From: Acidobacteriota bacterium | GTDB taxonomy: Bacteria > Acidobacteriota > Terriglobia > Terriglobales > Acidobacteriaceae | Length of the DNA stretch: 64,000 nucleotides | Reading direction: 5' to 3' | Assembly: GCA_003225175.1 (NCBI GenBank) | Contig: QIBA01000038.1 | Location: forward strand, 1-64,000 | In this document: piece after piece, positions 26,714 through 36,837 of the stretch | Numbering within the stretch: position 1 is the first letter of the stretch | Layout of the letters: every line of letters starts with the position of its first letter | Made by a program: the position numbers and the translations under genes | The notes under the pieces: generated by a model | What the model saw: the letters and a program-made list of their open reading frames with translations, nothing else | The model's database searches: none | Told to the model about the DNA's origin: nothing

Positions 26714-28045
26714 ATGAGCAGCAGCACGTCTACACCAGCGAATAAGGTTTGGAGTCTTAGGTTCAAGGCTTTGCCTGCCTTTCGTAGCGGGGAGCTTTGG
26801 TACTACTTCGGACCAGCATTCGTTGCTAGCGTCGCGTACATCGATCCAGGAAACTTCGCCACCAACATCGAAGGCGGGACGCGATTTGGGTATTCGCTGC
26901 TTTGGGTATTGCTGTGGTCGAACGCCATGGCGATTCTGATTCAGTACCTATCGGCAAAACTTGGCATCGCCACCGGACGAACGCTTCCCCAGAACTGTCG
27001 GGACAATTTCTCTTGGGGAATGAATCTGTTTCTGTGGGTTGCGGCTGAGCTGGCGGCGCTAGCCACTGACCTGGCTGAATTCCTAGGAGCTGCGCTGGGA
27101 TTTTACCTCCTCGTCGGACCTTGGCTGCTGGCGCATGGCCTGGAAAAATCTACTGTTCTGATGGTTGCGGCACTTGCAACCGCGGTTCTCGTCTTCCTGA
27201 TACTGGCTTTAGAGCTCTATGGATTTAGGAAGCTCGAGATGGGGATCATGACATTCGTCTTTGGCATAGCCGCCTGTTACGCCATCGAGATCTTCCTGGC
27301 AAAACCAAATTGGGCACAGGTGGGCTATCACATCCTTGTGCCGCAGATCGGGTCAGAGAGCATTTACATTGCAGTGGGCATGCTGGGGGCGACGGTGATG
27401 CCGCACGTGGTGTATTTGCATTCCGCATTAGTGCAGGACCGCGCGCGCAAGGCGCTCGAAGGATGTCCGACCAGCCAGAGACTGCAGCGACTGAAGCACC
27501 TGCAGTTCGAAATCATCGATGTGTTTGCCGCGATGAACGGTGCATGGCTGATCAACACAGCGATGATCGTGATGGCTGCTGCAGTGTTCTTTACGCATGG
27601 CCAGCATGTAACCTCCATCGAAGACGCGCACCAGACACTCGCCCCGCTCTTGGGTGGAGTCTCGGCCATGGCGTTTGCTTTGGCTTTGTTGCTCTCCGGG
27701 CTCTCGTCATCAACCGTAGGAACGATGGCAGGTCAGGTAATCATCGAAGGCTTTCTGAACATTCGCTTCAGCGTCTTCCTGCGCCGGCTGATCACGATGA
27801 TCCCCGCGCTGATTGTGATTGCCATGAAGCTCGATCCGCTGAAGATCCTGGTGCTCTCGCAAGTGGGGCTAAGTTTCGCGTTGCCGTTTGCGCTGGTGCC
27901 GCTGATCCTACTCACGCGGCGCACGAAGGTTATGGGAGAGCTGGCAAACGGCCGCAGCACAAATGTGCTGGCCTATGCGACCGTCACGGTGATCATTGGG
28001 TTGAACCTGCTGCTGATTTATCAGTCGTTCGGTGGAAAGTTTTGA
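26714..28045 (+). CDS. mntH: Nramp-type divalent metal transporter
   Basis: A protein of 443 residues (447 from GTG 26702) with about eleven transmembrane segments. TM1 has the metal-binding Asp-Pro-Gly-Asn, and TM6 has Gly-Ala-Thr-Val-Met-Pro-His, both diagnostic for proton-coupled Mn2+/Fe2+ importers of the Nramp family. The start is uncertain between GTG 26702 and ATG 26714, since neither has a strong RBS. A hairpin follows the stop immediately. No MntR or Fur site was recognised upstream. Confidence 0.88.
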   Translation: MSSSTSTPANKVWSLRFKALPAFRSGELWYYFGPAFVASVAYIDPGNFATNIEGGTRFGYSLLWVLLWSNAMAILIQYLSAKLGIATGRTLPQNCRDNFSWGMNLFLWVAAELAALATDLAEFLGAALGFYLLVGPWLLAHGLEKSTVLMVAALATAVLVFLILALELYGFRKLEMGIMTFVFGIAACYAIEIFLAKPNWAQVGYHILVPQIGSESIYIAVGMLGATVMPHVVYLHSALVQDRARKALEGCPTSQRLQRLKHLQFEIIDVFAAMNGAWLINTAMIVMAAAVFFTHGQHVTSIEDAHQTLAPLLGGVSAMAFALALLLSGLSSSTVGTMAGQVIIEGFLNIRFSVFLRRLITMIPALIVIAMKLDPLKILVLSQVGLSFALPFALVPLILLTRRTKVMGELANGRSTNVLAYATVTVIIGLNLLLIYQSFGGKF

Positions 28046-28048
28046 AGA

Positions 28049-28078
28049 AAGCTTCGAAGCTGCGCAGCTTTGAAGCTT
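28049..28078. repeat. 15-bp inverted repeat (AAGCTTCGAAGCTGC)
   Basis: AAGCTTCGAAGCTGC is followed immediately by GCAGCTTTGAAGCTT, which is complementary except for one G-U. It lies 3 bases after the Nramp stop. No T-run follows, so it is either a factor-dependent or processing hairpin or another dispersed repeat; related CGAAGCTTCGCAGCT words occur at 33070-33095. Confidence 0.65.
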
Positions 28079-28118
28079 CGTAGCTTCTCTTGGAACATCT
28101 AATTGCTAGGTGGTAATC

Positions 28119-30968
28119 ATGAATTCATTTGGCGCGCGCGCAACTCTGCGCGTTGGCGATCGGCAGTACGAGATTTACCGGATCAACGTTCTCGATAAAC
28201 AGTGCGGATCGACGCAGCACCTTCCATATTCTCTGCGCGTATTGCTGGAGAACCTGCTGCGTACAGAAAACGGCAAGTCAGTCACGCAAGATGACATTCG
28301 CTTTCTCGCGCAGTGGCAAGCGACGGCTGCGCCTTCGCGAGAAATCGCCTTCACTCCTGCCCGCGTGTTGATGCAGGATTTTACCGGCGTGCCTGCAGTT
28401 GTTGATCTGGCTGCGATGCGCGATGCAATGAAGAGGCTTGGGGGCAATCCAAACGCGATCAATCCCTTGCAGCCTGCTGAATTGGTGATTGACCACTCTG
28501 TGCAGGTGGACGAATTCGGAACTCCCAACGCTTTCCATACGAATGCGCTTCTTGAGTTCGAACGCAACCGTGAGCGCTATGCCTTTCTCCGCTGGGGACA
28601 GACAGCGTTCAACAATTTCTCCGTAGTTCCGCCCGATATGGGAATTGTCCACCAGATCAACCTGGAATACCTGGCGCGCGTCATCTTTTCGCAAGTCGTT
28701 GATGGAGTCCAGCAGGCTTATCCTGACACTCTGGTTGGCACCGATTCGCATACCACGATGGTGAACGGTCTGGGAGTGCTCGGCTGGGGAGTAGGCGGAA
28801 TTGAGGCAGAGGCGGCGATGTTGGGTCAGCCAGTATCGATGCTCTTACCGCAGGTCGTCGGGTTCAAACTCATCGGCAAACTCAAGGAAGGCTCGACCGC
28901 TACGGATCTAGTCCTCACGGTCACCCAGATGCTGCGCAAGACCGGCGTTGTCGGAAAGTTCGTGGAGTTCTTCGGCGAGGGCCTATCAGAGCTGCCTCTC
29001 GCCGATCGCGCGACGATCGCAAACATGGCGCCTGAGTACGGCGCAACTTGCGGTATTTTCCCGGTTGACGGAGAAACACTCCGTTACCTGCGCATGACCG
29101 GGCGCAGCGATGAGCAAATCGCGCTGGTCGAGGCTTACTGCAAAGAACAGGGCTTGTTCCATACCAAAGGGTCACCGCAGGCCACCTATTCCGAAGTCGT
29201 GGAGCTTGATCTCTCGACCGTTGAGCCCAGCGTCGCCGGACCCCGCCGTCCCCAAGATCGCGTTCGCCTCTCGCAAGCGGCGGAGAATTTCAAGCATGAG
29301 TTGCCGTCATTGCTGGGACCGGCAGTTGCAAGAGCTGCGGCAAGGCAAGTAATGCGGTGGGAAGGTGAAGGCGGCAATCCGACAGCAACCGGCTCTGAAG
29401 GCACTAAGCCAGATGTGGCGGAGCCGGTTGCGGCAAAGCACCACGTCGATGTCAGCAAATATCTTGACCATGGCTCCGTCGTCATCGCTGCCATCACGAG
29501 CTGCACGAATACTTCAAACCCCTACGTGATGATGGCGGCCGGAATCCTGGCGAAGAATGCGGTCGAGCGTGGTCTCTCGACGCCGCCCTGGGTGAAGACG
29601 TCGGTTGCTCCCGGATCGCGCGTCGTGACCGAGTATTACAAGAAGGCTGGGCTGATGGAGTTCCTCGACCGTCTCCGCTTCAGCATCGCCGGATATGGAT
29701 GCACAACCTGCATCGGCAATTCCGGCCCGCTGCCTGCAGATGTGTCCAAAGCCATCGACGATCATCAGCTCGTGGTTGTCTCGGTGCTTTCCGGCAATCG
29801 CAACTTCGAAGGGCGCATCAACTCTGAGGTTCGCGCTAACTACCTGATGTCGCCGCCACTGGTCGTGGCATACGCGCTGGCCGGACGCATCGACCACGAT
29901 CTGCTCACCGAGCCTCTTGGTAAAGACCATCAGGGGAAGGAAGTTTATCTTCGTGATATCTGGCCGAGCCAGAAAGAAGTCGATGAAGTTGTGCGCAAAT
30001 GCATAGACTCCTCTATGTTTCGCGACAACTACGCAAGTATCGCCGAGGGCGACGAGCACTGGAAGAGGCTGAAAGTCCCGAAAGGGGACACGTACGCGTG
30101 GGAGAAAGACTCAACCTATATCAAGAAAGCTCCATACTTCGACGACATGCCGGTAAATCCGCCTCCGGTGAAAGACATTGTCGGAGCGCGCGTGCTGGCA
30201 TGGCTGGGCGACAGCGTGACCACTGACCACATCTCGCCAGCCGGCTCGATTAAGCAGAACAGCCCTGCCGGCAGGTATCTGATTGAGCATGGCGTGAAGC
30301 CGCACGACTTCAACTCCTATGGTTCCCGGCGCGGGAATCATGAAGTGATGGTTCGCGGAACCTTCGCCAACGTTCGGCTTCGCAACAAGCTCGCCCCCGG
30401 CACCGAGGGCGGAGTCACGCGCTATCTGCCGACGAATGAGGTGATGTCAATCTTCGATGCCTCGATGAAGTACCAGGACGACGGAGTGCCACTCATCATT
30501 CTCGCCGGAAAAGAGTACGGATCGGGATCGTCGCGCGACTGGGCCGCCAAAGGACCAAAATTGCTCGGTGTTCATGCGGTCATTGCGCAGAGCTACGAGC
30601 GCATTCACCGCTCGAACCTGGTAGGAATGGGAATTCTCCCGCTGCAGCTCCTGTCCGAAGAGGATCCCGAGGCGCTTGGTCTTACTGGGGAAGAGATGTA
30701 CGCGATAACAGGGTTGCGCGAGCTACTCGATTCGAAGTTCGCTTCGGGACGTCATGTGAGCGTGCATGCCCAACGAGGCGACGGCACGATCAAAGAATTC
30801 GAAGCTAGCGTGCGCATCGATACGCCGCAAGAGATTCTTTACTATCAACATGGTGGGATTTTGCAGTTTGTTCTGCGGCAATTGCTGGCAGGATGGGAGA
30901 GGCCTCACGTGGTCAGTCGTGGGATGAGTACTGTGGCTGATCCGAGTACTGGGAGCAGTATTACGTAG
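28119..30968 (+). CDS. acnA: Aconitate hydratase A
   Basis: A 949-residue aconitase of the AcnA/IRP1 type, which isomerises citrate and isocitrate in the TCA cycle. The 4Fe-4S ligands are Cys in Ser-Cys-Thr-Asn-Thr near residue 467 and the Cys pair in Gly-Cys-Thr-Thr-Cys-Ile-Gly near 530. The swivelling C-terminal domain carries Gly-Ser-Gly-Ser-Ser-Arg-Asp-Trp-Ala. Its length is close to the family norm (about 900), with a polar insert around 415-455. ATG 28119 is preceded by AGGTGG. It is probably transcribed alone. Confidence 0.95.
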   Translation: MNSFGARATLRVGDRQYEIYRINVLDKQCGSTQHLPYSLRVLLENLLRTENGKSVTQDDIRFLAQWQATAAPSREIAFTPARVLMQDFTGVPAVVDLAAMRDAMKRLGGNPNAINPLQPAELVIDHSVQVDEFGTPNAFHTNALLEFERNRERYAFLRWGQTAFNNFSVVPPDMGIVHQINLEYLARVIFSQVVDGVQQAYPDTLVGTDSHTTMVNGLGVLGWGVGGIEAEAAMLGQPVSMLLPQVVGFKLIGKLKEGSTATDLVLTVTQMLRKTGVVGKFVEFFGEGLSELPLADRATIANMAPEYGATCGIFPVDGETLRYLRMTGRSDEQIALVEAYCKEQGLFHTKGSPQATYSEVVELDLSTVEPSVAGPRRPQDRVRLSQAAENFKHELPSLLGPAVARAAARQVMRWEGEGGNPTATGSEGTKPDVAEPVAAKHHVDVSKYLDHGSVVIAAITSCTNTSNPYVMMAAGILAKNAVERGLSTPPWVKTSVAPGSRVVTEYYKKAGLMEFLDRLRFSIAGYGCTTCIGNSGPLPADVSKAIDDHQLVVVSVLSGNRNFEGRINSEVRANYLMSPPLVVAYALAGRIDHDLLTEPLGKDHQGKEVYLRDIWPSQKEVDEVVRKCIDSSMFRDNYASIAEGDEHWKRLKVPKGDTYAWEKDSTYIKKAPYFDDMPVNPPPVKDIVGARVLAWLGDSVTTDHISPAGSIKQNSPAGRYLIEHGVKPHDFNSYGSRRGNHEVMVRGTFANVRLRNKLAPGTEGGVTRYLPTNEVMSIFDASMKYQDDGVPLIILAGKEYGSGSSRDWAAKGPKLLGVHAVIAQSYERIHRSNLVGMGILPLQLLSEEDPEALGLTGEEMYAITGLRELLDSKFASGRHVSVHAQRGDGTIKEFEASVRIDTPQEILYYQHGGILQFVLRQLLAGWERPHVVSRGMSTVADPSTGSSIT

Positions 30969-30982
30969 CAGTTCTTTGTTCT

Positions 30983-31121
30983 GTCATTCTGAAGGGCCGT
31001 TTTTGGGGCCGAGGAATCCCTATAGTGCCGACGAGTTTTCGTGGATCGATTGTCTCATTACGTAAAGAACAATGGAGTCGGTAGGGATTCCTCGCCGCAA
31101 AACCGCGGCCTCGGAATGACA
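30983..31121. repeat. Diverged member of the GTCATTC...GAGGAATCCCTA hairpin family
   Basis: The left arm GTCATTCTGAAGGGCCG...GAGGAATCCCTA and the right arm TAGGGATTCCTC...CGGAATGAC are imperfect inverted copies. They share outer ends with the perfect hairpin at 169-319 but have a different inner arm. The element lies between convergent acnA and the small membrane-protein gene. Confidence 0.8.
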
Positions 31122-31135
31122 CAAAGAACGAAGAA

Positions 31136-31330
31136 CTAGATCCCCACGCCGTATTCCGTACCGTTGAGCATCCGATCTTCGCCGGCGTGGCTGTAGCTCT
31201 CATAGGGCATGCGCTTCGCTAGACGCTGCTTGCGAAGTTCGTTTCCAAGATAGAGCGCCCCGGCGATGACGCCGAGTCCGATGCCTGTCCACATGAGTAT
31301 CAAGAGTGGGCGACGGATAGTGAAACTCAT
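31136..31330 (-). CDS. Small single-TM membrane protein
   Basis: A 64-residue protein with one transmembrane helix (about residues 8-28), a basic Arg/Lys stretch after it, and a polar tail. The ATG at 31330 is preceded by GGAGGGAAGGA, an excellent Shine-Dalgarno, which is the main reason to accept it. The family is not recognised. Confidence 0.5.
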   Translation of the reverse strand: MSFTIRRPLLILMWTGIGLGVIAGALYLGNELRKQRLAKRMPYESYSHAGEDRMLNGTEYGVGI

Positions 31331-31522
31331 ATCAGCGGTCCTTCCCTCCATCTTTACAGGAACTACCCTCTTCAAGAATTCCAGCCGTCTCACAAGCGCT
31401 AGAGCCATCAATAGTAGGATGCTCCGACATGCCCGACGTTTGCCGAATTTGTTCAGAGACGAGGTTACCAAAGTGAGACGTTGGGGACTAGCTCGAAAAG
31501 ATGTGAAGCTATTGCACCAGCA

Positions 31523-31553
31523 GAGGCGCAGCATGCTGCGTTTCTACGGTCGC
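31523..31553. repeat. Palindromic repeat (GCAGCATGCTGC core), single copy
   Basis: GAGGCGCAGCATGCTGCGTTTC matches the pair at 16580-16682. It lies 5 bases from the 3' end of obg. Confidence 0.75.
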
Positions 31554-31557
31554 GGGA

Positions 31558-32610
31558 TTAAGCGGGAAGAGAATGGCTCTCGCTGCTCGCATCTGGCGTC
31601 GCGCGAATCTCCTTCACGCGCTCACCCACGGCATATTTCAGCTTTTGGATCCCTTCACCGCTTACCGCCGAAATGGCCATCAATGGCAGCTTACGGCGCG
31701 AGCAGAAGCGTTTCAGCCTGGCCAGCTTTTCGGAATTGGCACTGTCGATCTTCGAGGCAACAACAATCATCGGCTTCTGCTCAAGCCCCGTGCCCCAGGT
31801 TTCAAGCTCATTCATGATTACCTTGAAGTCCTGCGTGGGATCGGGGCGGCCGCTCGCGTCGGAGACATCGATGAGGTGCAGAAGGAGCCGCGTACGTTCG
31901 ATGTGGCGGAGAAACTGCGTTCCTAGCCCATGGCCCGAACTGGCGCCCTCTATCAAGCCAGGGATGTCGGCAACTACGTAACTGTCGTCGTCCGGAAGCT
32001 CACCGACGCTTACCACGCCTAGATTCGGCTCGAGCGTGGTGAAAGGATAGTCGGCGATCTTGGGTCGCGCAGCTGAGATGCGCGAGATCAGAGTGGACTT
32101 ACCTGCATTCGGATATCCCACCAGGCCAACATCGGCCAACAGCTTCAGCTCCAGCCTGTAGTTTCGCTCTTCCCCCGGACGTCCAAGTTCGTGTTCGCGC
32201 GGAGCCTGGTGAGTGGGAGTAGCGAAATGCTGATTGCCACGTCCGCCACGTCCACCGCGCGCGATTACGAGACGCTCATCGGCACGTGAGAAATCGTGGA
32301 TGCGTTCACCAGTATCCGCGTCGTACAGAATTGTTCCGACAGGAACCTTCAAGATGACATCACTTCCTTCCTGTCCCGTTCGGTTAGAGCCTTCGCCGTG
32401 CCGCCCGCGTTCAGCTTTGTATTCCGGATTGAAGCGAAAATGCACGAGCGTGTTGTGACGCTCGCTGGATTCCATGACGACGTCGCCGCCCCGTCCGCCG
32501 TCGCCGCCCGAAGGTCCCCCGCGCGGGACAAACTTCTCCCTCCGAAAGGCCATGCAGCCATTACCGCCGTCTCCGGCTTTTACGCGAATTTTGGCTTCAT
32601 CGATGAACAT
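31558..32610 (-). CDS. obg: Obg family GTPase (ribosome assembly)
   Basis: A 350-residue GTPase with the Obg glycine-rich N-terminal domain (residues 1-158, many Gly-Gly-x-Gly-Gly turns) and a G domain. The P-loop is Gly-Tyr-Pro-Asn-Ala-Gly-Lys-Ser-Thr near 165. Switch II has Asp-Ile-Pro-Gly-Leu-Ile-Glu-Gly-Ala. G4 reads Ala-Ser-Lys-Ile-Asp, a variant of the usual Asn-Lys-x-Asp. No C-terminal OCT domain is present. It acts in 50S maturation and sits downstream of rpmA and rplU, the common arrangement. A terminator-like hairpin lies between rpmA and obg. Confidence 0.95.
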   Translation of the reverse strand: MFIDEAKIRVKAGDGGNGCMAFRREKFVPRGGPSGGDGGRGGDVVMESSERHNTLVHFRFNPEYKAERGRHGEGSNRTGQEGSDVILKVPVGTILYDADTGERIHDFSRADERLVIARGGRGGRGNQHFATPTHQAPREHELGRPGEERNYRLELKLLADVGLVGYPNAGKSTLISRISAARPKIADYPFTTLEPNLGVVSVGELPDDDSYVVADIPGLIEGASSGHGLGTQFLRHIERTRLLLHLIDVSDASGRPDPTQDFKVIMNELETWGTGLEQKPMIVVASKIDSANSEKLARLKRFCSRRKLPLMAISAVSGEGIQKLKYAVGERVKEIRATPDASSESHSLPA

Positions 32611-32689
32611 CAGCTTCTAAGCTGTTAGCTACTAAGCTTGGATCCCCCACACGACTCGAGATTGCAGCAACATTCTTGGATCTTGGTGC

Positions 32690-32724
32690 GCCGAAAACAA
32701 GAAGGCCCCGAAGCTCGGGGCCTT
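32690..32724 (-). terminator. Probable terminator after rpmA
   Basis: On the minus strand AAGGCCCCG-AGCTT-CGGGGCCTT is followed by CTTGTTTTC. It lies between the rpmA stop and the obg start. The T-tract is imperfect, so it may act as a partial attenuator before obg. Confidence 0.6.
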
Positions 32725-32757
32725 GCCTCTAAGCAATCTTCAGGGAACCCAAAAAGC

Positions 32758-33018
32758 CTAGGCTTCTGCGGGTTCCACGTGCACGAAACGGCCCAAGTTG
32801 CCGCGATCGACAAATCGAATCACACCATTGACCTTCGCGAAGAGCGTGTCGTCTTTGCCGCGACCAACGTTCTTGCCGGGTTTCAGACGCGTGCCCCGCT
32901 GGCGGACGATGATCGAGCCACCGCTCACAAGCTGTCCGCCGAAGGCTTTTACTCCAAGCCGCTGGGCATTCGAGTCACGTCCATTTTTGGAACTACCTAA
33001 CCCTTTTTTGTGTGCCAT
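32758..33018 (-). CDS. rpmA: 50S ribosomal protein L27
   Basis: An 86-residue ribosomal protein of typical length. The N-terminus begins [10 protein letters not shown], followed by Asn-Gly-Arg-Asp-Ser and Arg-Gln-Arg-Gly, all standard L27 landmarks reaching toward the peptidyl transferase centre. There is no N-terminal propeptide of the Firmicutes type. It is downstream of rplU by 79 bases. Confidence 0.96.
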   Translation of the reverse strand: MAHKKGLGSSKNGRDSNAQRLGVKAFGGQLVSGGSIIVRQRGTRLKPGKNVGRGKDDTLFAKVNGVIRFVDRGNLGRFVHVEPAEA

Positions 33019-33097
33019 ATCTTTGAGTATCCTTAACTGCTTGTTCGGGCTCTGATTTAAGCTGCGCGACCTCGAAGCTTCGCAGCTCCGAAAGCTA

Positions 33098-33589
33098 CTA
33101 CTTCTTTTTCTGCGCGGCGCGAGCGGTGCCCTTATCCGTGCGCTTCTTGCTGCTCTTGGACGCCTTGCCTTCGGCTCCAGTGCGGGCCTTCTTACCTGCC
33201 TTCTGCTCCGTCTGCTTGCTAGCCATCTCTTTCTTCTCCTTTTTCGGCTTGGATGCCGGCAGGTCAGGAGCGGTAAACTTCTGTCCGTCGAAAGAAATTT
33301 CGGTAATGCGGACGGCGGTGTAGGGCTGGCGATGTCCCTGGAGCTTCTTATACTGCTTCTTGCGCTTGAAATGGAAGACCAGGATCTTGTCGCCGCGGCC
33401 TTCCTCTACTACGCTACCAACGACGCGGGCACCGCTCTGCGGCTTCACGATGGTTCCAGGCTCGCCGGAAACCGCGAGCACATCGGTAAACTCGATATTG
33501 CCGTTCTCAGCCGGCTTCTGGTCAACTTTGATTACGTCTCCGGGTGCGACGCGAAACTGCCTTCCCCCGGCGCGGATCACCGCGTACAT
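33098..33589 (-). CDS. rplU: 50S ribosomal protein L21 with a basic C-terminal tail
   Basis: A 163-residue protein. The first ~103 residues are a complete L21 (Met-Tyr-Ala-Val-Ile start; Phe-Lys-Arg-Lys-Lys-Gln-Tyr block; His-Arg-Gln signature). The remaining ~60 residues are a Lys/Ala/Ser/Thr-rich disordered tail absent from the usual 100-110-residue family. It heads the rplU-rpmA-(obg) transcript. Extra basic tails on ribosomal proteins are known in several phyla. Whether this one binds RNA is inference. Confidence 0.94.
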   Translation of the reverse strand: MYAVIRAGGRQFRVAPGDVIKVDQKPAENGNIEFTDVLAVSGEPGTIVKPQSGARVVGSVVEEGRGDKILVFHFKRKKQYKKLQGHRQPYTAVRITEISFDGQKFTAPDLPASKPKKEKKEMASKQTEQKAGKKARTGAEGKASKSSKKRTDKGTARAAQKKK

Positions 33590-33793
33590 AGGCTTTTCCT
33601 TCTTTGTAGAAGTTGCTTGCTGATTCCTACCAGCCGCTCAGAAGGCGACCGCAATCCTCAGACGAGGACGACGAGGACAGACAAACTCAATAATTTTAAC
33701 GTGTTGCATCCAATGCGGTCAATTCCGCACGGGATCGCTGAGGAGCTCCAGCAATCGGGTGATCGGGCGACGTAAAACCGATCTGCCAACACT

Positions 33794-35758
33794 CTATATC
33801 TGAGCAGCCCGGGTTTCGATCAGACCTCGAACGCGCGCGGTGAAATCGTCAACCTTCATCTTGCCTTCATCACCCTTGCCCCGAACCCGAACGCTCACTT
33901 CTCCCGCTTCAGCTTCCTTATCTCCCACCACGAGCAGGAACGGCACCTTCTGCAACGTGTGTTCGCGGATCTTGGCATTCATCTTTTCGTTCCTGGCATC
34001 TACGTGGACGCGTACTCCGGCGGCTTTTAACTTCTCGGCCACCTGTTCCGCATACGCAGCGTGGCGCTCGGAGATTGGGACCATTACTGTCTGCGTTGGT
34101 GAGAGCCATACCGGGAAGTTGCCGGCATAGTGTTCGATCAGCACGCCGAAAAAGCGCTCGATCGATCCGTAGAGTGCGCGGTGCACCATTAGCGGCTGCT
34201 TGCGCGAGCCGTCTTCAGCCACGTATTCGAGCTTGAAGCGCTCGGGAAGCGTGAAGTCAAATTGAACGGTCGAGAGTTGCCACAGCCGGCCAATCGCGTC
34301 CACTAGCTTCACATCGATTTTTGGACCGTAAAACGCCGCCTCGCCAGCAATCGTTTTGTAAGGAATGTTGCGGCGCTGCATTGCTTTTTCCAGCGAGGCA
34401 ATGGCTTGCTCCCAGTTCTCTTTGGATCCGATGTATTTGCTGGTGTCATTGGGGTCCCAGATTGAGAGTTCGACTTCGTACTTCTCGAAGCCATAGGTAT
34501 TGAGCACGGTAAGGGCAAAATCGATGCAGCTGACGATCTCGTCTTCGATTTGCTCAGGCGTGCAAAAAATATGGGCATCGTCCTGAGTAAAACCACGCAC
34601 GCGCAGCAGGCCGTGCATAACTCCCGAACGCTCGTAGCGATAAACCGTGCCAAGTTCGCCGAGACGCACTGGCAGGTCGCGATAGGAACGGAGCGTGTTC
34701 TGGTAGATGAGGATGTGCCCGGGACAGTTCATTGGCTTGAGCTGGTACTCGGCATCGTCGAGTTCCATGGGTGTGAACATGTTCTGCGCGTAATAGCCCG
34801 TGTGGCCGCTGGTCTTCCACAGATCCGTGCGCATTACGTGCGGCGTGAAGACCAGCGAGTATCCGCGCTTCAGATACTCTGAGCGCAGCCAGTCTTCCAT
34901 CTCCTTGCGAATGATTCCGCCTTTGGGATGCCAGAAGATCAGGCCTGGTCCTGCCAATTCCTGGATGGAGAAGAGATCGAGCTGCTGTCCCAGCACGCGA
35001 TGATCGCGTTTCTTCGCCTCCTCGATCGCCTTGAGATACTGCTCGAGGTCCTTCTTCGAGTAAAACGAAGTCCCATAAATCCGTTGGAGCTGCGGGTTCT
35101 TCTCGTCATTCAGCCAGTAGGCGCCGGCGAGGTTCAGGAGTTTGAAGGCCTTGATTCGTCCCGTACTAGGAATGTGAGGTCCCCGGCAGAAGTCGACGAA
35201 CTTGCCGTTGCGATAGAAAGAAACCTGGTTTTCACCTTCAGTGTGCTTCTGAATGAAGTGCACCTTCATCCAATCGTTTTCAGACTCGTACTGACGGATC
35301 GCCTTGTCTCGCGGCACGTATTCACGGACAAACTTCTCGTCCCGATCAACAACCTCCTGCATGCGCTGCTCAATGCGCTGCAGGTCCTCGGGAGTGAACT
35401 GCGTTCGACGATAGAAGTCGTAGAAGAAGCCGGATTCAGTCGGTGGACCATGCCCAAGCTTCGTCTCGGGGAACAACTCGGTGACGGCGGTTGCCAATAC
35501 GTGAGCCGAGGAATGCCGGAACACCTCAAGCGACTCGGGATCCTTCTCCGTGAGAATCCGCACTTCGGCGTTTTCTTCGATAGGCCGATTCAGATCGACG
35601 ACTTTGCCGTTCACCTTGGCGGCAAGAGCGGCATCGGAGAGGCGAGGCGAGATCGACTTGGCTACATCGTATGGCGTCGTCCCACGGGGCAGTTCACGCG
35701 AGGATCCATCGGGCAGAGTGATCTTTAGAATGCTGGGTGCTTCTGCTACGTCAGGCAT
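33794..35758 (-). CDS. thrS: Threonyl-tRNA synthetase
   Basis: A 654-residue class II synthetase with, in order: a TGS domain (about 8-68), the editing domain with His-Ser-Ser-Ala-His (about 80-84), the catalytic core with Met-Asn-Cys-Pro-Gly-His (the Cys is a zinc ligand) and the motif 2 and 3 arginines, and the C-terminal anticodon-binding domain. ATG 35758 was chosen for a normal N-terminus; an upstream in-frame start would add 15 residues. No T-box leader was recognised in the 535 bases upstream. Confidence 0.96.
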   Translation of the reverse strand: MPDVAEAPSILKITLPDGSSRELPRGTTPYDVAKSISPRLSDAALAAKVNGKVVDLNRPIEENAEVRILTEKDPESLEVFRHSSAHVLATAVTELFPETKLGHGPPTESGFFYDFYRRTQFTPEDLQRIEQRMQEVVDRDEKFVREYVPRDKAIRQYESENDWMKVHFIQKHTEGENQVSFYRNGKFVDFCRGPHIPSTGRIKAFKLLNLAGAYWLNDEKNPQLQRIYGTSFYSKKDLEQYLKAIEEAKKRDHRVLGQQLDLFSIQELAGPGLIFWHPKGGIIRKEMEDWLRSEYLKRGYSLVFTPHVMRTDLWKTSGHTGYYAQNMFTPMELDDAEYQLKPMNCPGHILIYQNTLRSYRDLPVRLGELGTVYRYERSGVMHGLLRVRGFTQDDAHIFCTPEQIEDEIVSCIDFALTVLNTYGFEKYEVELSIWDPNDTSKYIGSKENWEQAIASLEKAMQRRNIPYKTIAGEAAFYGPKIDVKLVDAIGRLWQLSTVQFDFTLPERFKLEYVAEDGSRKQPLMVHRALYGSIERFFGVLIEHYAGNFPVWLSPTQTVMVPISERHAAYAEQVAEKLKAAGVRVHVDARNEKMNAKIREHTLQKVPFLLVVGDKEAEAGEVSVRVRGKGDEGKMKVDDFTARVRGLIETRAAQI

Positions 35759-36293
35759 TGATTGAACCTGCTTGAGACGTTGTAAACATTCAGAATAACG
35801 CAAGCATTCAGGTTCTCGCCTGATGTGCGCGGCTGAACAGTTCCTAAGTCACTCCGCTTGGGCTGCGAACAATTCTAGAGGCTGACTAGGCACATCCGCC
35901 TAGTTACAGCTAAGCGAGGCTGCGGAGGACGCGGAGAGACGGGCGGCGTAGCGATGCAATCCAACGCAGCAGATGTGGCGTTTTCCCTGTTAATGCGATA
36001 ACAGCGAATTTAACAGCGAATTTAACAGCGAATTTTTTTACCCGGGACAGGCGAGCAACGGATATTCCGAGTAACTCCCGGTCTGGCAATCGCTTGCAAC
36101 AGTCGATCATTTTCCAGCACAGTCCGGAACAGTGAATAACAGTGAATAAGCAGTGAATTGTGCCGCATTCAATCCGTTGCTCGCCTTCAGCACTTTTTCT
36201 GAAGGGACCGTCGCACCCGGCACTCTCGTCTAAGAATTGTTTGGCTCTTGCTCACGATCCGTGGTAGCAGCGAACTATGTTCGCTGCGAGCTG
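35759..36293. other. 535-bp gene-free region upstream of thrS
   Basis: No convincing gene is seen. It contains an imperfect hairpin near 35880-35908 (CTAGGC/GCCTAG) and the iteron-like repeats annotated at 36000-36158. An open frame of 66 codons on the minus strand simply translates those repeats. Confidence 0.5.
36000..36158. repeat. Iteron-like direct repeats (core CAGYGAAT)
   Basis: Three consecutive 12-bp units AACAGCGAATTT (about 35999-36034) run into a T-tract. About 95 bases further on come three units of the AACAGTGAATA type (36129-36158). All six share CAG(C/T)GAAT in the same orientation. Confidence 0.75.
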
Positions 36294-36701
36294 CTACTTA
36301 TTGTGCTGCGATACCGACAACACGTTCCCATCCGGATCCTTGAACCAGGCAACGCGGGCCTCGCCGGGGAAGGTGCAGATTCCGCTTTTATCCTGCGGCA
36401 TTCCCGGATAGCGCTCGAAGACTACACCTCTGCGCACCAGTTCGGCGACGGCCGCCTCGATGTCTTCCACTTCCCATCCCAGCACGGTGAACTGTGCTGG
36501 CGTGAACTGCTTCAGCTTGCTCACCCGCAGCATGGTCCCATGCGCGTCGAAGACCAGAGCAAAGCCGTCGTCTTTCACGAAAGGAAAGCCGAGTGTCTTG
36601 GTATAGAAGGCCTTCGCTTTTTCCGGTTGAGTGGTGATGGTGAATCCGACGATTTTCGACAATCGGAAGGTCGATGCTTTCTGTGGCTTGGGAGCAGGCA
36701 T
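36294..36701 (-). CDS. VOC (glyoxalase/bleomycin-resistance) family protein
   Basis: A 135-residue vicinal-oxygen-chelate fold protein with two beta-alpha-beta-beta-beta halves. It contains Phe-Tyr-Thr-Lys-Thr-Leu-Gly-Phe near residue 31 and Phe-Lys-Asp-Pro-Asp-Gly-Asn near 121, both typical. Members include glyoxalases, dioxygenases and drug-binding proteins. The substrate is not predictable here. It is monocistronic. Confidence 0.88.
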   Translation of the reverse strand: MPAPKPQKASTFRLSKIVGFTITTQPEKAKAFYTKTLGFPFVKDDGFALVFDAHGTMLRVSKLKQFTPAQFTVLGWEVEDIEAAVAELVRRGVVFERYPGMPQDKSGICTFPGEARVAWFKDPDGNVLSVSQHNK

Positions 36702-36837
36702 CGGAAACCTCCTTGGTAGGTTGGGGAGTGTAGCACTGTCGGTACTGATTTCAATGCCGCGCGATGACTCGCGCCATTTCGCGTGGATTTTTCAAGCGGC
36801 GCTGTTGACCAGGCCCGAAGGGCCGAAAGAAGCCGAG

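Noticed and set aside
34928-35728. Open frame of 266 codons on the plus strand
   Set aside because: Antisense to thrS within conserved synthetase sequence.
35759-36293. T-box riboswitch upstream of thrS
   Set aside because: No T-box core (TGGN motif, AGGGTGGNACCGCG) could be found in the leader on the minus strand.
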